Below, piece after piece: positions 42,587 to 51,925 of a stretch of 64,000 nt of DNA (its first letter is position 1; every line of letters begins with the position of its first letter). The stretch comes from Meconema thalassinum (lineage: Eukaryota > Arthropoda > Insecta > Orthoptera > Tettigoniidae). Both the position numbers and the translations under genes were made by a program. Location of the stretch: assembly GCA_946902985.2 (NCBI GenBank), contig OX336399.1, forward strand, positions 164,158,911 to 164,222,910, written 5' to 3'. The notes beneath the pieces were generated by a model. It saw nothing but the letters and a program-made list of their open reading frames with translations. It was not told the DNA's origin and made no database searches.

Positions 42587-42599
42587 CCACCCCCTTCCT
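42587..42599 (-). promoter_or_regulatory. gypsy-3 polypurine tract
   Basis: Minus strand AGGAAGGGGGTGG directly before the 3' LTR. Confidence 0.75.
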
Positions 42600-42623
42600 A
42601 AAAAGGCTGATCGTCCCGATCAA

Positions 42624-45600
42624 TCATTGGTCCGTCTGTGTCCCTCCGTAGGCTGCCAGGCGATCTCGATGCACGATCTTCATCTTCGCCCTCGGGCTCC
42701 GCTGGATCCTGTAGACGACATCGTTGATCCGTTTCACGACTCGGTACGGGCCCTCCCAGGACTTCTGCAGTTTGGGCGACAGGCCTTTCTTCCGTAATGG
42801 GTTGAAGAGCCAGACCAGGTCGTCCTCGTGGAATCCGCCGGCATCCGTCTGCTGGTCGTATCGGGTCTTCATTCGGTCGGTCTCGATCCGCAGTTTCCTC
42901 CTCGCGAACGCGTGTACGTCCTCCAGTTGGTCGACCAGTTCTTGACAATACTGGCTTACCGGGATCGGATCATTCCCAGGTCGGCCGAAGGCAAGATCGA
43001 CAGGTAGACGGAGCTCCCTCCCAAACATGGCCCGGGCTGGTGTGCACCCGGTGGCTTCATGCACGGCGGCGCGGTAGGCCAGGAGAAATAGTGGAAGATG
43101 TTTGTCCCAATCCCTCTGGTGCTCGCTGACGACTATTCGGAGATGGTTCTCGATGGTGCGATTGAATCGCTCTACCATCCCGTCGGACTGAGGGTGTAGC
43201 GGCGTCGTCCTTGTCTTCCGGATTCCCAGCAGCTGGCATAGGTTCTGGAACACCTGCGACTCGAAGTTCCTCCCTTGGTCGGAGTGCAGCTCCAGGGGTA
43301 CTCCGTACCGGCTGACGAATTCCTTCACCAGGGTCTCTGCGATCGTCGCGGCTTCTTGGTTAGGGAGCGCATACGCCTCCGGCCATTTGGTAAAGTAGTC
43401 GCTGACGACTAATATGTAGCGGTTCCCTGCCTCGCTTAACGGGAATGGCCCAGCAACATCGATGGCCACTCTCTCCATGGGGCCGCCCACGTTGTAGGTC
43501 TTCAGTGGACCCCGTCGTCTTCGTCCTGGGCCCTTGCTGGCTGCGCAATCGTGGCACCTCGCGCAGTGGTTCTCCACGTCTGTTCGGCATCCGATCCAGT
43601 AGAACCGCTCTCTCAGCTTCTCCAGGGTCTTCTTTATCCCTAGGTGTCCACCAGATGATCCTCCATGAACTTCCTTCAGGACTTCCTCCGTCATAGCCTT
43701 TGGAACGACGACTTGTTCCCGAGATGTCTTCCCGTCGGTGCTCTCCCAGGTACGGCAGATGAGGCCATCCCTTACAATCAGCGAGTCCCACTGTGCCCAG
43801 TAGGACTTAAACTTTGGGCTGCAGTCACTCACAATGTTCCACCCGGGTCTGGGGACACAGGCCCTCTTCCATTCGGCTATCAGTCCCAGGTCATCATCCT
43901 CTGCTTGTGCCCGCGTGAAAGATTCGCGGCTCCAGTTCCCTTGAAGTTCCACAGTAGTCCGTCGGCACAGTATCCCGGTGTTCTCCTCCCTTCGGGCACA
44001 GAAGGTGCAGTCTTCGGGGCACGGTCTTCGTGACAGGGCGTCGGCGTTAGAATGCAGTTGGCCTTTCCTGTGCTGAATCTCAAAGTTGTACTGTTGAAGT
44101 CTCTCTAACCACCGCGCGAGTTGACCCTCGGGCTGCTTGAAGTTCAGGAGCCACCGCAGGGATGCATGGTCGGTCCTGATGAGAAATTCTTGCCCGTACA
44201 GGTACTTGTGGAAGTGTTCAATGGTCTTCACGATGGCGAGCAGCTCCTTCCTGGTGACGCAGTAGTTCCTTTCTGGCTTTGACAAGGCCTTGCTGAAGTA
44301 GGCCACTACTCTCTCCTCGCCGTCCACTACTTGCGACAGGATCCCCCCTATGCCAAAGTCGCTGGCATCGGTATCGACGATGAACCTTGTTCCAGGTCTG
44401 GGGTAGGCCAGAATAGGCGCGGCGCACAGAGCCTGCTTGAGTTGTTCGAAGGCACTGTGGCATTCTGCTGTCCACGTGAAGAGTTGGTCCTTCTCAGTCA
44501 GTCGATGTAAAGGTTTGGCGATGTCGGCGAATCCTCTCACGAAGCGACGATAATAAGTGCAGAGTCCCAGGAAGCTTCGTAGTTGCGACTTGTCCTTCGG
44601 AACTGGCCACTCCCTCACAGCTGCGGTCTTCTCTGGGTCGGTGCGCACCCCTTCCTCGGAGACGATATGCCCAAGGTACTGGACCCGCTTCTGGAAGAGC
44701 TGACACTTCTTGGGGCTCAACTTCAGCTGGGCAGCCCGTAGCTTCAACAAGATCTCCTTCAGGTTGCTGTAGTGCTCCTCGAAGCTCCTCCCCAGAACGA
44801 TGACGTCGTCTAGGTATACCAGGCAGGTCTTCCAGTGTAGTCCCCTCAGAATGGACTCCATTAGCCTTTCGAAGGTTGCAGGGGCGTTGCACAGACCGAA
44901 TGGCATGACGGTGAACTGCCAGAGCCCGCTGCCCACAGAGAACGCAGTTTTCTCGCGGTCCTTCGGGTGGACCTCCACCTGCCAGTAGCCACTCTTCAAA
45001 TCCAAGGTGGAGAACCATCTTGATCCTGATATGGTGTCCAGCGTGTCGTCGATCCGGGGTAGAGGGTAGCTGTCCTTTTTCGTGATGTCGTTCACCCGCC
45101 TGTAGTCCACGCAGAACCTGGTGGAGCCGTCCTTCTTCTTCACTAGCACGACCGGAGAACTCCAAGGACTATGTGATGGCTCGATCACCCCTTGCTCCTT
45201 CATCTCTTCTACCATCCGGTCGACTTCGGCTTGCTTGGCGAGCGGGACACGTCGGAATGGGGCCCTTATCGGTGCGCTGTCCCCAACGTCGATTCTGTGC
45301 TGGACCAAGCTTGTCCTGCCGAAGTCTTTGCTCCCCACGGAGAAGACATCCTGGAATTCGCGTAGCAGGTCCTGAAGTTGGCGTGATTGCTCTTCGTCTA
45401 GATGGTCCTGGGATCCTTGGTACAGCTTCTGTAGTTCTTCTGGCAGGGCGCGTCTTCTTCGGTTGTCCGTCTGCAGGTGTCCGTCCGTCGTATCTGTGAT
45501 GCGGGCAATCCAGGTAACGGGCTCGCAGACTCCTAGGTTGGTGTCCCGGTGAACCGTAATGTCGTAGTCGTTCAGGTTGGACAGGCGGACGTACGGCCGA

Positions 45601-47639
45601 GACGTCGTGTTGATGAGGGTCTTGGCAACTAGCAACCCTTTTGTCTGGATGTCCTCATATTTTGGTTCGATGACAGCCGCCACTCCCTCAGCTGTTCCGT
45701 CGACAATTACGGCAGCGCTGACTTCCGTCCTGGCGGGAACGATGACGTCCTCTCTCAGCCTTACTCGTCGTGCGGCGACGGCCTCGTGTGCTGGTCGCAA
45801 AGCAAGTTCCTCCCTTCCGAAGTGCAGAGTGTTGGTACTCAGATCCAAGATGATGTTGTTCTGGTCCAGGAAGTCCAGTCCGATGATCACTTCATTTGAT
45901 ACGTCAGCCACAAGCACTGGATGCTTTATCGCCCGTCGACCAATGACGAACTCCAGTGATGCTTCGCCATGTACCGGTGCGGTCTCTCCGGTCGCGGTTA
46001 TTAGCTGGAGGTTCCTTTGTGTGGGTTGCACTCTCCACTTCGGGATCACGGTGGGGCTGACGATGGTCCTCGATGCTCCCGTGTCGATTAGCATGGGCCA
46101 GCTCACTCCGTTGATGAATCCGTCGACCATCAGGCTGCTTTTATCCCTCCGTAACTGCGTCACACGAACTTGGACTGCCGGGGCTTGAGCCAACCTTCGC
46201 CCCTCATGGCTGGCTGATACTTGCTTTCCTGGGCCGCGCGGTTTCCCTACGACTGACTGTCCCGACGGAAACTCTTGGCGGCGGCGATCACCGCAGTCCT
46301 TGCTCAGGTGGCCTCTCTTACGGCAGGTCCAGCAGGTTGGTAGTCCTCTTCCGGGCCGCCTCACCGGATGTCCTTCGGCTAAGTTTTTGTTGGTGGTACT
46401 GCGACTCTTGAAGAACCGGCCTAGCACCTCCATCAGTTCATCGGCCAGGGGCTTGGTCTTGTTGGCTTTGGCTGGTTCGTCAACGTCCACCTGACGCACT
46501 CGCGCGCACATTCTAGATACCTGCTTTGCCGTCTCGAACTCAAGTGCGTGGCTCAGCGCATCTGCCAGGGTCTTATTGCGCGCAAGTCGCAGCGCCTGTT
46601 GAGTGTCCGAGTCCCGTAGCCCGTCGGTGAAAGTCTGCGTCGCTATCTGCTCCAGAAAGTCGGCCGGCGCTGTTGGGTAGGCGAGCCTTACGAGGCGTGC
46701 GATGTCCATCTCGAACTCCTGCAGGGTTTCCGCGTTCTTCTGTACCCGGGTCCGGAGCTGCATCTGGTAGGCCTGCTGAAGATGGCTATCTCCATATCGG
46801 GACTCCATATGGGCGATCAGTGAAGCGTAGTCCTGGGATCCAGTCGGGATGGCCTGAAGGACGTTAAGGGCGTCACCTCTCAGCGCTACAATGAGTGCTG
46901 TAGCCTTTTCTGTGTTGTTCCAGTTATTTATGGAACAGGCCGCCTCGAACTGACGTAAGTAGGTGCTCCACGGGACCTTTCCGTCGAAGGTTGGGGGCGT
47001 CACTCTGCTCTGTCCCGTTCCTGATATTCCCGGTGTAACGGTGGGCGGGCGTTGGCGCAGCTCGGCAACTTCCTCTCGTAGAGCGTTGAATTCCTCTTTC
47101 ACCCCCGTCAGTGGGCGTTGGCGCAGCTCGGCAACTTCCTTTTGTAAGGCGTTGAATTTTTCCTCCACCCCCATCAGCGGGCGTTGGCACAGCTCGGCAA
47201 CTTCCACTTGTAAGGCGTTGAATTTCTCCTCCACCCCCATCAGTGGGCGTTGGCGCAGCTCGGCAACTTCCACTTGTAAGGCGTCGAACTTCTTTTCTAC
47301 TGCCGTGACTTCCTCACGCAGACCCAGTTCTAATTTCTTCAGGTCCTGTGTCAACTTACTCTGACCGTCTTCCATCTTCTTCTGGCCGTCCTCTATCCTC
47401 TTCAGGTCCTCCGCTAGCTTCTTCTGGCCGTCTTCTAGTTTGGCAGTTAGGTCCTCGGCTAACTTCTTCTGGCCGTCCTCCATCTTCTTCTGGCCGTCCT
47501 CCATCTTCTTCAGGCCGTCTTCCATTTTGGCAGTTAGGTCCTTGGTTAAATTCTTCTGGCCGTCTTCTATGCCATTTAACTTTTCTAGCAGTGCTGCCAA
47601 TTTCTCCTCCATTTTAGTTGTTTGTCTTGTAAAGGGCAT
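42624..47639 (-). CDS. gag-pol: gypsy-3 Gag-Pol polyprotein, 1671 residues, intact
   Basis: A single frame from ATG 47639. Residues 10-200 form a long coiled coil built from EDGQKK-type and 22-residue repeats. Capsid-like domain about 205-380 (TYLRQFEAACSINNW, MQLRTRVQKNAETLQEFEMD). Zinc knuckle CWTCRKRGHLSKDC near 435. Protease LIDTGASRTIV near 518. RT with FCVDYRRVN and VYLDDVIVLGRS near 941. RNase H DTDASDFGIGG near 1087. Integrase HHCC (HGGSSGGHLGIK...CARCHDC, about 1320-1365), then DVAGPF, HSDQGRNF and GMVERFNR as the D, D, E triad (about 1397-1500). The tail ends in a basic GPYRVVKRINDVVY segment without a chromodomain. No stop, frameshift or lost catalytic residue was found. Confidence 0.95.
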   Translation of the reverse strand: MPFTRQTTKMEEKLAALLEKLNGIEDGQKNLTKDLTAKMEDGLKKMEDGQKKMEDGQKKLAEDLTAKLEDGQKKLAEDLKRIEDGQKKMEDGQSKLTQDLKKLELGLREEVTAVEKKFDALQVEVAELRQRPLMGVEEKFNALQVEVAELCQRPLMGVEEKFNALQKEVAELRQRPLTGVKEEFNALREEVAELRQRPPTVTPGISGTGQSRVTPPTFDGKVPWSTYLRQFEAACSINNWNNTEKATALIVALRGDALNVLQAIPTGSQDYASLIAHMESRYGDSHLQQAYQMQLRTRVQKNAETLQEFEMDIARLVRLAYPTAPADFLEQIATQTFTDGLRDSDTQQALRLARNKTLADALSHALEFETAKQVSRMCARVRQVDVDEPAKANKTKPLADELMEVLGRFFKSRSTTNKNLAEGHPVRRPGRGLPTCWTCRKRGHLSKDCGDRRRQEFPSGQSVVGKPRGPGKQVSASHEGRRLAQAPAVQVRVTQLRRDKSSLMVDGFINGVSWPMLIDTGASRTIVSPTVIPKWRVQPTQRNLQLITATGETAPVHGEASLEFVIGRRAIKHPVLVADVSNEVIIGLDFLDQNNIILDLSTNTLHFGREELALRPAHEAVAARRVRLREDVIVPARTEVSAAVIVDGTAEGVAAVIEPKYEDIQTKGLLVAKTLINTTSRPYVRLSNLNDYDITVHRDTNLGVCEPVTWIARITDTTDGHLQTDNRRRRALPEELQKLYQGSQDHLDEEQSRQLQDLLREFQDVFSVGSKDFGRTSLVQHRIDVGDSAPIRAPFRRVPLAKQAEVDRMVEEMKEQGVIEPSHSPWSSPVVLVKKKDGSTRFCVDYRRVNDITKKDSYPLPRIDDTLDTISGSRWFSTLDLKSGYWQVEVHPKDREKTAFSVGSGLWQFTVMPFGLCNAPATFERLMESILRGLHWKTCLVYLDDVIVLGRSFEEHYSNLKEILLKLRAAQLKLSPKKCQLFQKRVQYLGHIVSEEGVRTDPEKTAAVREWPVPKDKSQLRSFLGLCTYYRRFVRGFADIAKPLHRLTEKDQLFTWTAECHSAFEQLKQALCAAPILAYPRPGTRFIVDTDASDFGIGGILSQVVDGEERVVAYFSKALSKPERNYCVTRKELLAIVKTIEHFHKYLYGQEFLIRTDHASLRWLLNFKQPEGQLARWLERLQQYNFEIQHRKGQLHSNADALSRRPCPEDCTFCARREENTGILCRRTTVELQGNWSRESFTRAQAEDDDLGLIAEWKRACVPRPGWNIVSDCSPKFKSYWAQWDSLIVRDGLICRTWESTDGKTSREQVVVPKAMTEEVLKEVHGGSSGGHLGIKKTLEKLRERFYWIGCRTDVENHCARCHDCAASKGPGRRRRGPLKTYNVGGPMERVAIDVAGPFPLSEAGNRYILVVSDYFTKWPEAYALPNQEAATIAETLVKEFVSRYGVPLELHSDQGRNFESQVFQNLCQLLGIRKTRTTPLHPQSDGMVERFNRTIENHLRIVVSEHQRDWDKHLPLFLLAYRAAVHEATGCTPARAMFGRELRLPVDLAFGRPGNDPIPVSQYCQELVDQLEDVHAFARRKLRIETDRMKTRYDQQTDAGGFHEDDLVWLFNPLRKKGLSPKLQKSWEGPYRVVKRINDVVYRIQRSPRAKMKIVHRDRLAAYGGTQTDQ
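47047..47310 (-). repeat. 66-bp minisatellite inside gypsy-3 gag (four units)
   Basis: GGGCGTTGGC starts at 47047, 47113, 47179 and 47245, exactly 66 bp apart. Each unit encodes 22 residues of the pattern EKFNALQVEVAELRQRPL. The repeats extend a coiled coil, and a separate 33-bp EDGQKK repeat lies at about 47340-47580. Confidence 0.9.
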
Positions 47640-47720
47640 GCACTCACAGGAAAATTAGAGAAAATGACCTGCTCGGGTTTTGAAACCAGGACCGTCAGGT
47701 GTTGTGCTTGAGTTCGTAAT

Positions 47721-47736
47721 CCGGCTTCTGACACCA
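47721..47736 (-). promoter_or_regulatory. gypsy-3 primer-binding site (tRNA-Leu type)
   Basis: Minus strand TGGTGTCAGAAGCCGG two bases inside the 5' LTR resembles the complement of a eukaryotic tRNA-Leu 3' end (known elements use TGGTGTCAGAAGTGGG). Confidence 0.65.
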
Positions 47737-48222
47737 GTTGTTGCGTGCCACCCCCTAGTGGCACTTTTGTTAACTGGATTACGGTGGGGGTACAAAGCAC
47801 AACACCAATTACAGCTTAAAGAAATAATTAACTTTATTGCGGCCAGAAAATTACACTAGTCAGCAAATACAAGCAATTAGGAGCCTTATTCCAGTTTCCT
47901 CAAATCTCTTCCTTATGCGCTCTTGGCCCCTTTCACTTGCAACAGACCACAGAAGTTAGTTAGTTAGTTAGTTATTGTTGTTTTAAGGGGCGGAACTACG
48001 AGGTCATCTGCCCCTCTTAACACAGATTAAAGAATACAAATTTTGAATTGAATTTAAAATTTTGAGGTGGACATCTAAATTTAAAAAGACCAAAAATTAA
48101 TAAAACAAAAACAAACAATTAAGTAAAAAATAAAAATTATAAAAATAAACAAAAATTACGGAAAAACAAAACATTATCATTCAAAAACGAACAAGTCGTT
48201 GAGTCAAAGTTCACTGGAAAAT

Positions 48223-51200
48223 TTAGATTGCTGGCCCTAACCCACTCTCACTTATAAAGCGGATAACGCGATCAGCAGCCACCGCGTCATCGGCTAATAT
48301 AAGTTTGAGTGTCGTCTGCAAACCAAGGTTTCTTCGTAAGTCAGCAAGATCCACACACTCGGTGAAAATGTGGGCCACGGTGAATACGGCTCCACAGGTA
48401 CAAAGTGGGGGGTCTTCCCTTCTCATTAGGTACGAGTGGGTGGATCTTGTATGACCTATCCTTAGCCTACACAAAATGACGGACTCTCTCCGGGCCCGGA
48501 AGGAGCTCCGCCACACGCGAGTAGTTCCCTTGATCGCTCTCAGTTTATTGGGCAGTGGGTCAGCTAGCCACTGACTCTCCCAAAAAGCCAGAACTTGTAG
48601 GCGTAACTGAGAGCGAATATCTCTAGCGGGTACCTCCATTAGTCGAGGTGGTAGTGATACCGCCTCTTTTGCAGCTTGATCCGCTAACTCATTTCCCGCA
48701 ATTCCCATGTGGCTTGGAAGCCACAGAAAGGTGATTCGAGTGTCAGCGTGGCACAGCCCGGCTAGTAGGTCGTGGATTCGCTGCACTAGGGGGTGTTGCG
48801 GGAAACATGTAGCAATTGACTGCAACGAACTCAAAGAGTCGGTACACACGAGAAAGTGGATTCGAGCATCCTGCAGTGCAAACTGCAGAGCTTCATAGAT
48901 GGCAACGAGCTCCGCAGTAAACACACTACAGGCCTCAGGCAAAGAGATCTTGGTATTTGCACCATCAATAACGTAAGCACAACCCACCTTCTCGTCCACC
49001 TTCGAACCATCCGTGTATAGAATGCCAGCGTCCGGAAACTGGTGAACTATGCTGTGGAACTGCCTCCGGTAAACGGAAGCATCAGTGTTCACCTTAGGAC
49101 CTCGGTGCAGATCTAACCGAATTTCCGGACGCGGGACTTGCCACGGAGGCACCTCGCTAGATGTCCGGATCATACAGGGACCTACAGCCACTCCTATTTC
49201 AGTACACGAGCTATCAAGTCTAATACCAACCGGCCGAGTGGCACGAGGCCGGTTGGCGTACCCCTGGTGGTTTTGGGTACCGAAGAGAGCTTGATAGGTC
49301 GGGTGTTGCGGCATTTGACGCACATTGGCAGCATATGCTAAAAGCATATGTTGGCGTCTATAATTTAAAGGTGGAACACCCGATTCGGCGAGTAGGCTGG
49401 GTATCGGGCTGGTCCGGAAGGCACCGGTAGCCAGCCTAACGCCACTATGGTGGATACTGTCCAGCATTTTCAAGGTTGCCGGCCTTGCTGAACCGTATGC
49501 CGCAGAACCATAGTCTAGCCGGGACAGGACGAGGGCTTGGTAGAACCGTAGCAGCACCGCACGGTCAGCTCCCCACGTAGTGCCACTAAGAAACCTGAGC
49601 ATGTTCAGTTTCCTGAGACATGTCATTTTCAATTGCCGTATATGGTGCTGCCACGTTAACTTGCTGTCAAAATGGAGCCCCAGGAAGCGATAAGTGTCAA
49701 CCAACGGCAACGCAGCATCCCTGAGATGTAGTTCAGGGTGTAAATGTAGCCTCCGTAGCCGACAAAAATGGACGACGGAGGTTTTCGCTGCTGAAAAACG
49801 AAAACCCCGGTCGTGAGCCCACCTGTCGACCCGGTTGATGGCTAGCTGCAATTGCCGTTCCACGACTGCCATACTTCCAGAGCTGTAATGCAGAGCTAAA
49901 TCGTCTACATACAGCGATGGAACTACCGCGGACCCGGCGGCGGCAACAATGCCATTAATGGCAATCGCGAACAAGGTGACACTCAGCACTGAACCCTGAG
50001 GAACTCCATTTTCTTGGGTATAGTACTGCGATAATGTCCTACCGATCCTTACACGGAAGAGTCGGACGGACATGAAATTCGCAATGAAAGTCGGTAAGTT
50101 ACCACGGAGTCCCCACTTGTGAAGGGTGGAAAGGATCCCGTAGCGCCATGTGGTGTCGTAGGCTTTCTCGAGGTCAAAGAAAACCGTGACTAGGTGCTGC
50201 TTCCGGAAAAAAGCCTCCTGTATGGCGCTCTCAAGTCGCACCAGATGGTCAGTGGTGGACCTATGAGAGCGAAATCCACATTGGTACTCAGACAGGAGAC
50301 CTTGATCCTCCAAGAACCACACCAGTCGACGGTTCACCATCCTTTCGAGCAGCTTACATAGGCCATTTGTCAAACAAATGGGCCTATAGCTGCTTACAAA
50401 CTTGGGATCCTTTCCAGCCTTGGGAATCGGTATCACGATCCCCTCTCGCCATTGAGATGGAAACTCCCCTTCAATCCATATACGATTGAAGAGGATCAAC
50501 AGTCTTTTTATACTGGATTCGCACAGATGTTTTAACATTTGATTATGTATGTTATCCGGTCCAGGAGCCGTATCCCTGCACAGTGCAAGCGCACTGCGCA
50601 GTTCCCATTCAGAGAATGGTACATTATAGGACTCCGAAGCAGCAGTGGCAAAGGACAAGGGGTGAGTCTCTGCCTCCCGCTTCAGAGTCAGAAATGTAGG
50701 ATCGTAACTCCCGGAGGAGGATACATCGGAGAAGTGCGAGCCAATGCTGTTGGCAATGGCGAGATGGTCCGTGATGATGTCTCCATTGATGGACACTCCG
50801 GGTATCGATAGTGATGTCGGGTGTCCGGAGATCCGACGAAGCTTAGTCCACACTTGACATGAAGGAGTATGCGCCGTCATGGACGACACATACTTTTCCC
50901 ATGTCGTTTTCTTACTCTCCCGAATCAGATATCGGGCTCTAGCACGCATCCTTCTGAAGGTGATAAGGTTGGCCATAGTGTTTTGCCTCCGATAGCATTT
51001 GAAAGCACGTCGACGATCTTTAATGGCTGCTGCAATCTCGGCTGTCCACCAAGGGACAAGCTTCCGGCGTGAGTTGCCGGATGAGGAAGGTATTGTTTCC
51101 TCAGCAGCAGTCAAAATACCATTCGTTATGTGAATGGTATGATCGTCGACACTCTCAAAGGTATCTTCGGCAAACACCGCACGTGCCGTGAAAGTTGGCC

Positions 51201-51897
51201 AATCAGCCCGACGGAGAAGCCATCGACTTGGTAACTCGATGGCTCTCTGGTTCGGAAGAGTAACGATAATTGGAAAATGGTCACTATTACAAAGGTCATC
51301 GTGTACACCCCACTGTAGCAGGGGAACCAGCGCACGACTGCACAGGGTAATATCGATACTTGAATAAGTACCGTGTGCAATAGAGAAGTGCGTAGGCTCC
51401 CCTGTGTTCAACAGACACAGGTCCAGCCGCCTGATCAGCCTCTCAAAATCTCTCCCTTTACCGCTAGTGGTAGCGGAGCCCCAGATGGTGTTGTGGGCGT
51501 TAACATCTCCCAGAAGGAGAAAAGGAGGGGGGAGCTGAGAGACTAGATCCACCAGCTGGTCGTAATCCGGCTGAGAATCAGGCGGGATATACACGTTACA
51601 TACTGTTGCCATTACTGGCAACGAAGTACGAACTGCAACTGCCTCTAGCTGAGTACGCAACGGCACCTCTTCACTAAAGAGGCTAGAGTGGACGAGAGTG
51701 CAGACGCCACCAGCGGCCACAGCTCCGTCCATCCGGTCTTTAGAGAAGAGTTTGAAGTGACGCATTGTTGTCTCATGTCCAGGACGAAACCTGGATTCCT
51801 GAAGACAGACAATGGTAGCCGAAAACGAAGATATTAATTGTCGTAACTCAGCGAGATGAACAGAATAGCTATTACAGTTCCATTGTAATAGTGCCAT
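48223..51897 (-). CDS. I-clade LINE ORF2: endonuclease, reverse transcriptase, RNase H
   Basis: 1224 residues from ATG 51897. APE-type endonuclease at 1-230 (LLQWNCNSYSVHL, CLQESRF, LLGDVNAHNTIWGS, DITLCS, SDHFPI). RT at about 430-740 (SYRPICLTNGLCKLLERM, CGFRSHRSTTDHLV, TVFFDLEKAYDTTW, NGVPQGSVLSVTLF, SLYVDDLALHYSS with YVDD). RNase H at about 960-1090 (ILYTDGSK, FTAELVAIYEAL, VCTDSLSSLQSI, LPSHMGIAGNELAD), all four acidic positions present. The C-terminal CTCGAVFTVAHIFTEC may bind zinc. It is expressed from the same transcript as ORF1 after a 28-nt gap. No lesion seen. Confidence 0.95.
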   Translation of the reverse strand: MALLQWNCNSYSVHLAELRQLISSFSATIVCLQESRFRPGHETTMRHFKLFSKDRMDGAVAAGGVCTLVHSSLFSEEVPLRTQLEAVAVRTSLPVMATVCNVYIPPDSQPDYDQLVDLVSQLPPPFLLLGDVNAHNTIWGSATTSGKGRDFERLIRRLDLCLLNTGEPTHFSIAHGTYSSIDITLCSRALVPLLQWGVHDDLCNSDHFPIIVTLPNQRAIELPSRWLLRRADWPTFTARAVFAEDTFESVDDHTIHITNGILTAAEETIPSSSGNSRRKLVPWWTAEIAAAIKDRRRAFKCYRRQNTMANLITFRRMRARARYLIRESKKTTWEKYVSSMTAHTPSCQVWTKLRRISGHPTSLSIPGVSINGDIITDHLAIANSIGSHFSDVSSSGSYDPTFLTLKREAETHPLSFATAASESYNVPFSEWELRSALALCRDTAPGPDNIHNQMLKHLCESSIKRLLILFNRIWIEGEFPSQWREGIVIPIPKAGKDPKFVSSYRPICLTNGLCKLLERMVNRRLVWFLEDQGLLSEYQCGFRSHRSTTDHLVRLESAIQEAFFRKQHLVTVFFDLEKAYDTTWRYGILSTLHKWGLRGNLPTFIANFMSVRLFRVRIGRTLSQYYTQENGVPQGSVLSVTLFAIAINGIVAAAGSAVVPSLYVDDLALHYSSGSMAVVERQLQLAINRVDRWAHDRGFRFSAAKTSVVHFCRLRRLHLHPELHLRDAALPLVDTYRFLGLHFDSKLTWQHHIRQLKMTCLRKLNMLRFLSGTTWGADRAVLLRFYQALVLSRLDYGSAAYGSARPATLKMLDSIHHSGVRLATGAFRTSPIPSLLAESGVPPLNYRRQHMLLAYAANVRQMPQHPTYQALFGTQNHQGYANRPRATRPVGIRLDSSCTEIGVAVGPCMIRTSSEVPPWQVPRPEIRLDLHRGPKVNTDASVYRRQFHSIVHQFPDAGILYTDGSKVDEKVGCAYVIDGANTKISLPEACSVFTAELVAIYEALQFALQDARIHFLVCTDSLSSLQSIATCFPQHPLVQRIHDLLAGLCHADTRITFLWLPSHMGIAGNELADQAAKEAVSLPPRLMEVPARDIRSQLRLQVLAFWESQWLADPLPNKLRAIKGTTRVWRSSFRARRESVILCRLRIGHTRSTHSYLMRREDPPLCTCGAVFTVAHIFTECVDLADLRRNLGLQTTLKLILADDAVAADRVIRFISESGLGPAI

Positions 51898-51925
51898 GGT
51901 GTGGACTTAAGTAGAAGTGGGTCTT

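Noticed and set aside
42598..47617. Many open frames of 60-220 codons on both strands within gypsy-3
   Set aside because: Shadows of the 1671-codon Gag-Pol ORF in GC-rich sequence; Ser/Pro/Arg-rich, no domain signature.
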